From Bimuria novae-zelandiae CBS 107.79 (taxonomy: Eukaryota > Ascomycota > Dothideomycetes > Pleosporales > Didymosphaeriaceae): a DNA stretch of 64,000 bases. This document shows, one piece after another, positions 8,990 to 20,899 of this stretch. Position numbers and translations under genes: made by a program. The notes beneath the pieces are model-generated. The model did no database searches. It was not told the origin of the DNA and was given only the letters and a program-made list of their open reading frames with translations. The stretch lies in the NCBI GenBank assembly GCA_010015655.1, contig ML976665.1, positions 1,042,319 to 1,106,318 of the forward strand, in the 5' to 3' direction. Position 1 is the first letter of the stretch. Each line of letters starts with the position of its first letter.

Positions 8990-10230
8990 GCGTAGCCTTA
9001 TTATAGATAGCTTAGGAGGAGTTTCTCTAGAGGAGAGACTTTATATAAAACTATTACAGGAAGGGTACAACCTGCCTACTTAAGGGGAGTATATACGCTA
9101 TATCTAGCACCTAATAGAATAAAAGGACTCTAGCATAGTTATAGGTAATAATTAAGATAAAAGTACTATAAAAAACTATTCTTTGCCTAAAGAGGGAGAG
9201 CAAGATAAGAGAATAGTAAAAAGGCTAACGCCTATAATAAGTACCCTTACTCTACCCTTATTTTTAAGTACAAAGTAATTATATAAATTACTTAAATAGT
9301 AAACTAATTATTCCTTATAGCCTAAGCAAGTTTAAATTAAATATTAACTACTTAAAATAGTAAATAGGTAGCTTCTTAGTAGCCTAAAGTAATAGACCTA
9401 CCTCTATTTAAAAGAGAATAAAATTAATAGCGTATTTAATAAGCGTAAATAGACTATTAGATTTAAAAAAATAAAGACGTCCTTAAAGAGCTTTTAAAGT
9501 ATATTATAAGTTATCGAAAAGGACGCGCGGCCTCTATTAGCCTAGTATATATTAAAAGGAATCTTAGTTATGTTATAAAAGAATTCTAGGTGTTTTTAAA
9601 AAACTTATTTTGGAACCTAATAAAATAAGAAATTACCGAGAATAAACTTTATAAGCTTTAATAAAGAGCGATAAAGTTAAATAACTTTAATATATTATTT
9701 AACTAATTAGCTATAAAGGCTAAAGAAATAGATAATAAAGAAATATTAAAAGTTATTAACTAATAAACTATATAAAAGCTCCTCTAGGATTAAATAATTA
9801 GTATAGAGGTAGGCTAGGATTAGACCTTATAGAGGCTATAGGACTAGGTAGCATCTATAAAGTTAAACCTATTTTAGAACTACTTATAATAATTACGACC
9901 CTAAAAAAAAGTATTTATAAATAATGCTATAAATTAGGAGCCAACTTCGTAAGTTAAAACGGGAAGGGCCCCGTAGCAAAAGCCTAGAGGAGAGAGCAAG
10001 CGGGAACGGACTATATAGGTACCTAAGAGCGTACTCTAGAAGCGAGATAAAAAAGGCGCCTATTTTTATTATAGTAAGAAGGGGCACCGTGCGAGTTAGT
10101 ACTCCTTTTTACTAGCTTAAAGGCTAAGTAAAAATTAGGCTAGCTAGCTAAAAGCTAAGAAAAAAAAATAACTTTATAAAAATACTATTAGTAAAAAGTA
10201 AAAAAACTAAGTTCTCCCGCCTAAAGGCGC
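8990..10230 (+). pseudogene. E2 gag remnant, zinc knuckle with all three cysteines lost
   Basis: The gag region precedes the zinc-knuckle motif at 10061-10102, which now reads YFYYSKKGHRAS-stop-Y. The spacing is that of C-x2-C-x4-H-x4-C, with each Cys codon (TGY) changed to TAY and a Gln- or Glu-type codon changed to TAG, while His is kept. These are G-to-A or C-to-T changes. Upstream capsid sequence is too stop-ridden to align by eye. The start is approximate. Confidence 0.65.
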
Positions 10231-10299
10231 GGATAAAAGAAGAAAAAGCTAAGTAAAAACCTTAAAATAAGTTATAATAACTTTTAAAGAAGGTAGCTA

Positions 10300-13200
10300 A
10301 ATTTAATATTAATTACTATATATATAATTAGTAATTATACTATATTTATACTTATAATAATTAATTCTAGATGCTTAACGTACGGGTTTATCTTTAAGAA
10401 ATTTATTTAAAAGGCAGGCCTAGAGCGTAATAACCTAAAAAGAAAGATTAGAGTCCTTAGAGTAAATAGCTAGGTCTTATATATAAGTTAGACTATAGAG
10501 GTGTAGACTAACATAAAAGGCTATATAAAATAGTATTAGTTATATATCTTTAAAGGAGAAGAAAAGTATAACATAATTTTAAATAAATTATAGCTAACTT
10601 AGAATTATATTAGCGTAGCCCTAGCTAAGAAGTCGATCTAGATAAGGAAGACTAGGGTACGTATTAGAAATAAGGAAGGAAAATTAGCGCTCTAAAGTTT
10701 ATAACAAGTAATTATAAATGCCCTATTTGTATTAGACTAAAAAAACTAAAAGTTATAAAATAAGTTAAAGGTCTTTATAGTGTTACTAAAGGGTATCTAA
10801 AAGGCATTAACCTTAAAATTTAAAATAAATTTAAGGAAGACACTGCTACAGGAGTTTAAAAATCTTTAAAAGATAGACTACTTATCCCCTCATTAGGATG
10901 TAGGAATTAAATATTCTATTATACTAATAGAAAAATATAGCACTACTTTAAAAATTCTTTACAGCCCCCTTTATAATATGTTAAGAGAGGAACTTTTAGC
11001 ACTTAAAAAGAAGCTAATAAAGTATTTAAATTATAATTTTATTTAAGTTAGCAAATTTAGCATAGCTATACTAGTATTATTTATTAAAAAACCTAGCAGC
11101 GGACTAAGGTCTTATATAGACTATTAAGTGCTAAATGCGCTCTTAAAAAAGGACTAGTACCTATTACTATTAATTAGTAAAACACTCTAGTCGCTAGTAA
11201 AGGCAAAACAGTTTTCTAAGCTAGATATAATTTAAGCACTTTATAAACTCTGTATCGCGAAAAGACAAGAGTAAAACACTACTTTTTAAATCTAATTCAG
11301 CCTTTATAAATAGCTAGTAGTTATATTTAGATTAGCGAACTCACCCAGCAAGTTTTAATAATATATAAACTAAGTACTAAGGGAGCACCTGGATAAATTC
11401 TACTTTATATATATAGACAATGTCCTAATCTTTTACTTAGGGATAAGAAGAGATTATGTAGAGAAGGTCTGTATAGTAATCTAAAAGCTAGCGACTATAG
11501 GACTATAGCTTAATATTAAAAAGTTAGAAATCCGCGTTAAAAAGCCTAAATATCTAAGATTTATTATCGCTGTAGGTAAAGGCGTAAGCATAGACCCTAA
11601 AAAAGTTAAAGCTATTTCGGAGTAGGTAGCACCTATCTTAATTAAAAGGGTATAAAGTTTTATTAAATTTATAAACTTTTACTACTAATTTATTAAGAAT
11701 TACTCTAAAATCACGAGCCCTCTTACTAAACTTACTAAAAAGAGTATAAAGTTTTAGTAAAAGTAAGGATAATAGCGTACGTTTAACTTTTTAAAGAAAG
11801 TCTTTATTACAGAGCTAGTTCTAGCTTACTTTAACCCTAATAAGGACTCTATCCTAGAAGCAGACGCGTTAGGATAGTTTATAAGAGGTTACTTTTTTTA
11901 GTATAATTGAGAGAGTATACTAAGGCCTATAATATACTTCTCTACTAAGAACAGCTCCGCGGAATGTAATTACGCGATTTATAATAAGGAGATATTAGTA
12001 ATAGTAAAGTGTGTAGAGGAGTAGGATTATATATATTAGGCTGTAAAGCACCTAATAGTATATATAGACTATAAGAACCTTACCTACTTCGCGAAAAAGA
12101 GAAAACTTAAAGAGTAGCATATTTACTAGTTATAGACCCTAAGTAATATAAATATAACGTTTATCTACTACCTAAAGTAGGTAAATTTAAGAGCAAACAC
12201 GCTATCGCGTAAGGAGTAGAATTTACCTATAAAAGTAAATAATATAAGGCTAAAGTCTTAGGAGGTGTAGTTATTTATATAAATTTTAACTAATAATAGC
12301 TATAGGGTATTTTAACTATAAAAGCTTATTAAGAATCTCCTTTAGACTTACTTATGCGCGTAGGGACCGTAGTTATAAAAAGCTATATATAAACCAAAAC
12401 TAAGGCACTAAATATACTATTTAAGTTAAATAACTTAAATAAAGTCCTCTCTATTTTAGAGCAGGAAGATAAAAATATTTATACTAAATAATTTAGTAGC
12501 TAAGCCTTAGCTAGGCTAGATAAGGGCACCTGCTAATTAAAAATATTATAAGTAAGAGTAAAACCTAATACTTCTAATAAGGATTTTCCCGCTATAAAAA
12601 CTATAGTTTAAAAAAGATAAAGGTAATTCCTATTAATACTAAAGATTAAGGTAGTTATCATAGAGTGCTAGATAGAGAGCGCCAGATTCTTCTACTATAG
12701 TAAGCGCTACTAGGTAACTAATTTAAAACTGCCACGCACTTGTTTAATAGCCGCGATATATACCCCGTCAACCTTAGACTATTCTACAAGGGAGAACACG
12801 TATAAGATCCTAGCCTAAGACTTCTTCTTCCCTAGGATGTTAGACTATATCTAAAAGTATATTTAGAGTTTTAACGTTTGCTATAGGATAAAGCCTTAGT
12901 AAAAGCTAAAGTAGGGACTACTTAAATCTTTACTTATATTAAAGAAGGAATAGAAAGACCTCTTTATAAACTTTATTATAGGCCTTTTAGAGAGTAAGGA
13001 TTACTAATATATTATAGTAGTAGTAGACTAGTTTAGTAAAGACTTCTTAGTAGTTAATATACTTGATCTATTAGTCTTAATAATAGTTAATACTTTTTTA
13101 AAGTTTTAGATAGTATAATATTTTCTTTTCAATTTTATAGTCTTAGATTAGGGAGCATATTTTATTAGTAACTTTTAAATAAAGCTATACCCTAAGATAA

Positions 13201-13970
13201 GTATAAATTAAAAACTCTCTATAGCTAAACACCCGTAGACTAATAGTTAAATAAAATATATAAACTTAGTCATAGAGTAGATCTTAAATGTATACTATAA
13301 GTAAAACTAATTAAATTAGGCCTAATAGATCTTAATTATATAAATCGCGATTAAAGAGCGCGTAATAATATTTATAAAAGTAAGTCTGTTCTTCCTCTAG
13401 CACGGGTATAACGTAGACCCTATAAGACTCTTATACGATAAAGAGGTAGCCTTAGAGCAAAGGAGGAGAATAGACCTAGTAGCTACTACTTAGAATATAA
13501 TAAAGAAATTTTATATAGTATTTAACTTTGTGCAGGCGAAGTTAGCTAATACGTAGTAAAAATAAGAGGTCTAGGCAAACTACAGCTATAAAAACGCCTT
13601 AATTTTAAGTGTTTAAGATAAAGTATAGTTAAAGTATAAGGATTACCTATCTATCCTATAACTAAGTAAGACACTAAATTAGAAGAATAAAAAGTTTATG
13701 GGTAAAAGAGTAATTAAAATTTATATAGTAAAGCTAGACGTGCCTTAAGGGATATACCTAGTATTCTACGTAGACAGGCTTAAGTTACACCCTGGGGATT
13801 CGTTGCCAAGCTAACGGGTAGATAATTCCTAACTATAGGCCATTTTTTAGGATAGGAAAGAGGAGTATAGAGTAAAGGATATTATATAGGAAAAGTGCTC
13901 TCGCTTTAATAAAGTTACGCAGTACCTTATTAAATAGTAAAATAATAAGTAATAAATATAGAAACAAGCT
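10300..13970 (+). pseudogene. E2 pol remnant (PR, RT, RNase H, IN, chromodomain)
   Basis: RT palm is recognised by YIDNVLIF with the YxDD box at 11410-11421 (second catalytic Asp now Asn), followed by KPKYLRFII and FINFYY. RNase H follows at about 11800-12300. Integrase runs from about 12770 (DFFFPRMLDYI) through VLD at 13140 and a long frame including VDPIRLLYDKEVALEQRRR and LILSV to the H(V)DRLKLHPGDSLPS segment. It ends in a chromodomain (EEYRVKDII ... QYLIK) at about 13855-13960. Stops are nearly all TAA/TAG. Order and motifs identify a chromovirus. Confidence 0.85.
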
Positions 13971-14039
13971 TTAGAATTCAAAAATATTAAAGCCCTAGAC
14001 TAGTAGAGTACACCGCTCCCTATAAACATAAATAAAGTA

Positions 14040-15727
14040 GGCTACTAAAGTATTTTACTTAAAAGACGCCTTATATTAGATATGCGTACGAAGCCCTAGG
14101 CTATAGGCTAAGAATAGGAAGGCAAGAGCTTAGAACGCCTAGGATAAAACTTGTCCTAATATAAAGTAGGATCCTCGAATAATATTCAGATATAGGGTAA
14201 GGAAATATGAAATAAGGGAGTTATTAGTTATATTTTTTAAATAAGAGACCAAAGGCATACTTTTTAATAGGCTATTATAATTTAGTAAAATAGATCCTAA
14301 ATAAGCTATAGAACGTAGGCTAAATAGCGCTAAAACTTAAGTATCTTTAATTAAGAGCTTAAGGTTATTACCCTTAAAAAGCTTTTCTAAGAGCATAAGT
14401 TAATACCGGGTTTAGAAAGTAAGCTAGATAGACAGGACTTACTACTAGCTATCTTAGGCAGAGATATTACGTTAAAAAGTAAACTTAGCTTAGAGCTATG
14501 TTTAGAGATTACCTTAACTATAAAATAAAGTAAGTTAAGCTAGTTATAAAAGGCCTTCTTAGAAAAATCCTAAAATATTAGTAAAGAATTTAAGTAGATA
14601 GAATTAAGACTTATTTTCTTAGACTAGGTAACTTATAGAATATACTTTAAGGTAGTTAAAATCTTACTTACTTAAGTAATAAGGGGCTATAAATCCCGCG
14701 TTATGCTAGTAAATACGTAGCTAGTATTTAATTTAAGCTTAGAGGCTTTATTATCCTTAGTAGACTTTACTAAAATATATTTAAATTTAATAAATACTAC
14801 CTCTTGCTCTTTAGTAAACTAGCTAATATTTATTTTAGGCGTATTAGCTTGCTAGCCTTTTTCGCCCTTTAGCTAAGTAAAGATAATCTAAGTAGAGGGC
14901 TCCTTCTTAGTTATAAAGCGCTAGACCTATTAACGCGTTAAGTAGGGAATATATAGCCTAGGAAATAAAACTTATAGGTCTAGTATAGTAAGCGCTATCC
15001 TTTACGTACTTAAAATAAGAGGTAGCACGCTTATTACTAAAAGAGATATAGTTAACTCTCGTATTTAGGTAAACTATATATATAGAAGCTAATTGCTGCA
15101 TATAGTAAATAACCTCTTTAGTAAACGCTTTATTCTCTAGTAAGGAGTTAATCTTAAGATTATTAATAGCCTAGGAGAATTAGCTAGGAGCTTAAAGATA
15201 AAACTAGGAAACTTACTTAGTAGTAGCTATTTATAGTCTAGAGTTTTAAGGATGCCTTAAGGACACGCGTAAGACTAGTAAAAAAGTAAAATTTTATTTC
15301 CCTATAAAAAATGCAACTAGGAGCAGTGCTACTAGCAAGTTTACTAAACTATAAATTAGGGTAAGACTTTTACGGTATAATTAGGATTTATAAAAAATGT
15401 AAAATAATTAATTACAAAGTAAGAATATTAAAAAGCTAAGTAAGACGCTTATAAGATAAGACTGAAAATACTATAGGCAGGCTTTTGCTATAGAAGTTAC
15501 GCTAATAGGGAGTATAAATAAGTATATAACTAAAAGGACAGACGCAACTTGCTACCTAAAAGACTACGCTTATTATTACGATAGGATAACTGGTAAGAAG
15601 AAATAGTCCCTATAGAATAGTAATTTTTAGCCTAATATCTAGAATACGGCGAATCTTATAAATCTAATAAATTTAAATAAGGAAATTTTTCTTTTCTCCT
15701 GCTATATAATTAGAGGGAGGGGAGCTA
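14040..15727. other. E2 unassigned region between chromodomain and 3' LTR
   Basis: About 1.7 kb, longer than needed for a polypurine tract, and matched in position by about 1.8 kb in E4. I could not recognise a domain. A minus-strand frame near 15145-14920 stays open for roughly 75 codons (LLENKAFTKEVIYYMQQLAS is part of it), modestly more than expected in this DNA. It could hold a decayed extra gene; I assign no function. Confidence 0.35.
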
Positions 15728-15967
15728 TGTTAGAGGCTAGGCCTTTAAAGTACTTAGCTAAAAATCTCATAGACTAAGCTTTAAGCAATTCTAAGAGCTA
15801 CTAGGATACCTTTAAAGTATTAGAAAATAGATCTAGTCCCTTTAGAGTTAGTGTTCTTCACTTAGATGCTATATATATATCGTAGGGAGGAACTACTTAA
15901 ACTCTTTATTAAATTTATCTGTATTCTTCTAGCATCTCAGGTCCCCCAAGCCCAAAGCCCCCTTACA
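15728..15967 (+). repeat. E2 3' LTR
   Basis: 240 bp, TGTTAGAGGC...CCCTTACA, intact TG/CA ends, followed by the target copy CTCCA at 15968-15972. Confidence 0.9.
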
Positions 15968-17579
15968 CTCCATAGGCGAGTTTAAGGAGTTTACTAAGTA
16001 GGCACTAGCTCTAAAATCCCCTTAAGTAAAGCTAGTAACTCGTATAGCCCTATTACTATTTGTTAGATAGCATTTACCTAAAGTACTTCATTACTATAAT
16101 AAATATAAATATATAGAATTAGATATAAATAGACTATAAATAGTAAACGAGAGTAAATAGTAGTACTAATAAAATACTATCGTAGACTACGCTAAAGAAA
16201 TATTTATAGGCGCTAATAAACTTTTAAAAAAATACTATACTCTATACTAGTAATTTAAATTTAATTAAACGTTTAGAAACTATTAATCTCTTTTAAATAA
16301 TACTTAACGTCTTTTAATTTCTTACATTAATAAAAATATTCTCTTTATTTTTAGTCCCAGATACTTCGTATTTTATCAAATTATCACTGTAGTTTTCTTT
16401 TATAATGTTTTACTACGGTATCATTTCTAAATAGCTTTATAATAGGTTGATCCTACTCTACTAATAGTAAAAATTAAAATAGAACTAAAAAAACCAAATT
16501 ATGCCCCACTAAAAAGTAAAAGTAATAATTTATTTTGGCTTATTATTAAGAATTCACCCTTAGCGTAGTAATACTTATTTATATATTATATATGCTCGCG
16601 TATATATAGTACTACTACTAATCTAATAAGACTATATAGCTTATATATTTATCACTTAGCCTAAGTAATAATTATTAAGTAACTATTATAATATAATATA
16701 ATTACGGGCTATATTTACAAATGTAATATTAGTATATTAGAAATCGATACGTAAAGTAGTAATCAGTAGTCTATTATTAACTAAATATATATAATTATTA
16801 AAATATATATAATTATTAATATAGTTTAATAGCTTAGAACTTTTTACTATTATATGTTTTTATATTATACGGCTTTAGGCTTAATAATATTATATATAAT
16901 AAAATTCTTTGTAACTTTGTTTTATAGACACTTCGATTATAGCTCTTATGATATAGTAAGATATATTACTTTAATCTAAAGAAATAATTTTTTAATTCCT
17001 AAAACTATTGAAATACTTAGATTTTAAGCTTTTATAAAGGCTCTTCCCGTAGTCATTATTCAATAATATATATATTTTATATAAAGGGTTTTATTATATA
17101 TAGGATAGTACTGAGCATAGGAAATATAGTATACTTTATTAAAAGTAAAATAAAATAATAAAGAACTTCCCCTCTGGGTTATAATACTTACTCTTATATA
17201 ATAGAAATTACTCTTAATAATATAATATTACATATATTAATTAAGCTAAAAAAGAATTCAGATTATTAAGTTTACTAAAGAGATTTTTTTACTAAAGGTT
17301 TTTGAATTTTTTATTTTGCTTAGAAAAGACTATAGTAAAAATTGTAAGTTTTATAAATATACTTAATTCGTGCCTAAGAGCAAGTCTAAGTAGCCTTTTA
17401 AATAATTAACTTTAAATTATAAATTTTAGAATTATGATGATATTAGTTTATCAAAATTATATTAGTCTATAATTATTATTAGGCTAATAATACTTTATAT
17501 AAATTTAAATTCTATAAAATGTAGTAAATACTTCAAGAACCACTATTCCTTATAATATATAATTTATCTTAGTAGAAAT
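15968..17579. other. AT-rich degraded DNA, nothing recognised
   Basis: About 1.6 kb between E2 and E3. Stops are dense in all frames I read. A short direct repeat of AAATATATATAATTATT occurs twice near 16783-16816. No LTR, terminal repeat or coding motif was seen. Confidence 0.5.
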
Positions 17580-17774
17580 TATTGAAGGCTGGACCTCAAA
17601 TGTACTTAACTAAAAAATCTCGTGATTTATGCACTAAGTAACTTTAAGAGCCACTAGGTACTTTTAAAGTATTTAAAAATAAATTTAGCCCCTTTAACGT
17701 TACTTTCCTTTACTTAAAAGCCATATATATAGCGTAAGAAGATGTTACTTAAACTCCTTATTAAATATATATTA

Positions 17775-19838
17775 GGGTGACAAAACGAAAAACATTTTAA
17801 GTAAAAGAAATATTATTTTAAAGAAAATGTAAGGATTTTAAGGTCTATAGTTTTAGTTTATGCTTAGTAAACATAACTAAAATATAAAGACTTAGTAAAC
17901 TTTAGAATTTTTGTTTATAAAGGTTTACGTGTATATAACTTCCTAATTAGATTGTGAAAACCGCTAAAGTCACACTAGGTAATACAGCACTAGAGTTAAT
18001 TAGTAATTATTTTTTTAGATTAGTTTATAATCTTATTAATAAGTTATTTATAAGTTTTAAAATGTGGATCTGCGTACGTAAGATATAATTTCCTAATAAA
18101 TTATAAATATTATAGTATATATTAATATCTTTCTACACGTAGTCTTCTATACCACTATTTCCTTAAAATTTTTATAAAATGGCTTCCTAACTTTTTCAAT
18201 TTAAATAAGAAGTTTAATATTTTTTTTAAGATTAATACTTTTATTTTTACTATGTCTACTATTCTTAAAAAGTATTAATATAGTTTTTATAATACTATCT
18301 ACTCGATTAAAAATATAATAAAATAAAAAATAATAATAAAGAGGTTAAAAAAAGAGGTTAACAAAGGCCTATTTAAGGAACTGAAAAAACCATTAATAGG
18401 GACTAATAAAGAAGTGGTTAAAAATATATAAAGGGCTATTATGTAAAAGTAGCATTAATCTCTCTGCATGAAGTCTCTAGAAACTTTTAAAGAAGGTGGG
18501 GTATAGGATAAATACCTCTATAATTAAACCGCTTTTAAATAAGAAAAAAGTCAAAACTAGACTAAATTTCACTAAGCCTTATCAAAGTAATATCGAAAAT
18601 ATTAATTTAAACAAAGGTATAGTTTCTGATTAGTCACCAATTGAAGGCGGTCACGGGGCCAGAACAGAATCTTATAGAATAAGGGAAAGTTCTATAGTAC
18701 ATTAGAAAATTGGAAATACCTGTCCTAAAACTTTGCCTCTTAAAATTTCACAATATAAGGAATTGTATTAAATGTTGCTATTAATCTTTTTATAATTTTA
18801 GTTTTAAATAACTATAATACTAACTTATAAAGCCCTCGATATCTTTGTTCAAGTTTAAGAATTAATTTAGACAGGGGTGAGATCTAAATTAGTTATTACT
18901 AAGATGCCTAAAATAAATCCTAGTTTTACTAATAAATATTATATTAATAGAAACTTAAACCCTATTATCAAGCCTTTAATAAAGAGAGGTAAGTTTAAAT
19001 CCTGTTCCTGTTTTCTCTTTCTAATACTTAATGAATATATTACTATTTATTATATATTTTTAAAACTATATATAGTACTTTAGACTTCATTACTATATAA
19101 TAGAATAAACATTTTAACAAGATACCATTCCTCACCAGGAAATCCCTATTGTTTTAAGGTAGTTTAAAAGGAAGAATATTAAACTTTTTCCTTATTTTCC
19201 CTATCTAGCTAATATAGCATTTATAGAAAACGCCTAGTTAATGCTACAAAATAACCTAAATAAAAAGGCTAGGAACTCTTCAGGTTTTAGCAATAAAGAA
19301 AAAAGTATAAACCATTTTATTAAGGCTATACATGAAACTTGGTGGGAAATACTCTAAAAGATACTAGATAATTGTATACTATCACTACCTAGTCGTTGAG
19401 AGATATTAAAAATTGCTCAATGGGAGTATACTAAGTACTAGTATAATATAAATACTTGTTAGAATTTGAATATATGAGATTTTTTTTCTTTTTTTACCTT
19501 ATTTATAAAAATATAAATATAAACTTTGTAAGTAAACCTATATTCAAATTCGGTAAATAAACTAGAATACCACTAAAGTAGTATATATATAAGAACCTAA
19601 TAGTTTTACATCTTTAAAAGAAAAATATAAGGCCTTAAACTAGATGAAAAAGCAGTAATAAGTTACTAAGTTTATGCTTTATTCTGGTGCTTACTAAGCA
19701 CAGTCTATGTTCCTAGCTATATTTACCTTGATTCGTTCTATAATTCTATATTCGACTTTTAACTATAACCTTGCTAATGGATATATTATAAAAGTTTTAA
19801 AATGACACCTAAGAAGATTTGTTTTCCTTTTGTCACCC
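17775..19838 (+). mobile_element. Tc1/mariner DNA transposon inserted in the E3 LTR
   Basis: 2064 bp with inverted ends GGGTGACAAAACGAAAA and, reversed, GGGTGACAAAAGGAAAA. The left flank is TA at 17773-17774, the target dinucleotide of this superfamily; the right flank reads CA. The insertion interrupts the E3 LTR at a position defined by the two E2 LTRs. It is AT-rich and mutated, but less densely than the gypsy elements. Confidence 0.8.
18600..19450 (+). pseudogene. Tc1/mariner transposase remnant
   Basis: Plus-strand C-terminal half is recognisable at about 19120-19450: KNIKLFPYFPYLANIAFIEN matches the LPaySPDLNPIENaW block that carries the third catalytic acidic residue (Glu of IEN at about 19219). 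It is followed by HETWWEIL and the terminal R-x-E-I-L-K-I-A-Q-W-E-Y-TKY block. Stops, including one in the W after IENA, break the frame. The N-terminal DNA-binding half is not readable. The longest open frame upstream (18877-19083) is not in an identifiable domain and I do not call it a gene. Confidence 0.65.
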
Positions 19839-20286
19839 CACTGTACAAATGATTTTTTTAGTATTTTAGGTTCGGTAGGCCTAAAGCCCCTTAAATTCAA
19901 TTCAATTATTTTTGAATTTTTTAATAGTAGTTATCGCGGGATATTTATCGCCACCGTATTATTTAGTACTAATTAGAGTAGCAGTTTTAAGTAAAAGCTA
20001 TAACCTAAAAGGAAAACTAAGCTTTTCCTTAGTAAGTAAATAAAAGATAAAGGCCCTAATGGGCCCTTAATTAAATAAAATAGAATGTAAAAGGGTAGTC
20101 TGGATTCTTTATTAAAGGATTATACTTATAATTAGAATTATACTTTTTATAAACGCATGGCCTTATTATAAATAACCTACGAGAGGACTCTTTCAAAGTG
20201 AGACTTTATATAAAACTATTTTAAAAAGAGTAAAATCTAACTACTTAAGAGAGGTAAATACGTCATATTTAGTATTTATTAGAATA

Positions 20287-20525
20287 AGGTCCCTCTGATA
20301 GTATAATTACTATATATAACCAAGTAGGAGAGGGACAAGGCGGGATAGCTATAACCTATTATATTGAATCTCGTCTCTTATTATAATTAAACAAGCCATG
20401 GTGGGGTCAGATCTATATGATTAAGCAGGGACCACCAGGCTTAGCACACTTTATGTATAGGAAGTATCACGAGCCTACCTTCTCCCAATCTGGACTGAAC
20501 CCACATATTCTTAACAGTATTTTAT
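20287..20525. mobile_element. Small insertion of unknown class in E3
   Basis: About 239 bp absent from the aligned E2 leader. It is richer in GC than its surroundings, with CAAGCCATGGTGGGGTCAG and CAATCTGGACTGAACCCAC. No clear terminal repeats or target duplication. It could be a solo LTR, a SINE-like element or a captured sequence. Confidence 0.4.
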
Positions 20526-20621
20526 AAAATAAAAAAAACTCTAGTACAATTATAGGCATTAAGTGAAAAGAAAATAGTGTTAAAAACTATTATTTAATTA
20601 AAGAAGAGAACTAAAATATAA

Positions 20622-20820
20622 TAGGCTATGCCTATTTATTGCCCTAGATTCTTAATTCTTGATTATGCGAACGCCAAGTTATTGTCTCGGATCCTTAACC
20701 CTTGGTTATACAAACCCTAAATATATAAGTTCGACGCCGAAAGCTTAACTTAAGACTCTTTATTAAATTTATGAGTATTCTTCTAGTATTTTTGGCTTCT
20801 TAAATACCTAGCTTTTTATA
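20622..20820 (+). repeat. E4 5' LTR with internal duplication
   Basis: Shares CTTAACCCTTGGTTATAC, AAACCCTAAATATATAAG and the tail TTATTAAATTTATGAGTATT with the 3' copy. The segment CCTATTTATT...GAACGCC and CCAAGTTATT...AAACCC are two versions of one unit that is single in the 3' LTR. Confidence 0.65.
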
Positions 20821-20899
20821 TGAAATTTAATTACTTCTAACCATTGCGGGACAAGTAGATTATAAATATAATTATAAACTAAAGCTGTAAAGTAGCATA

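Larger units (their letters stand above)
8493..15967 (+). mobile_element. E2: full-length Ty3/gypsy chromovirus, RIP-degraded
   Basis: 7475 bp with two 240-bp LTRs (TGTTAGAGGC...CTTACA). The 5-bp target duplication is CTCTA on the left and CTCCA on the right, one C-to-T apart, consistent with mutation after insertion. Plus-strand order is gag, protease, RT, RNase H, integrase, chromodomain, then about 1.7 kb of unassigned sequence before the 3' LTR. Same family as E3 and related to E4. Confidence 0.92.
17580..20621 (+). mobile_element. E3: 5' part of an E2-family gypsy element
   Basis: A copy of the E2 LTR starts at 17580 (tattgaaggc for TGTTAGAGGC), is split by a Tc1/mariner insertion (17775-19838), and ends near 19894. 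The following 19895-20621 aligns with E2 8733-9230 (AAAAGATAAAGGCCCTAA, GAGACTTTATATAAAACTAT). It is then interrupted by a small insertion (20287-20525) and by the E4 LTR. I did not find a convincing continuation of E3 beyond E4, so only the LTR and leader are supported. Confidence 0.75.

Noticed and set aside
16300..17400. Mitochondrial DNA insertion
   Set aside because: AT-rich composition alone suggested it; no mitochondrial gene frame could be read.
20287..20525. 5S rRNA gene or tRNA-derived SINE
   Set aside because: Considered because of GC-rich sequence and a GGGTTCAGTCC-like box on the minus strand, but no matching A box in the right order and no 5S match by eye.
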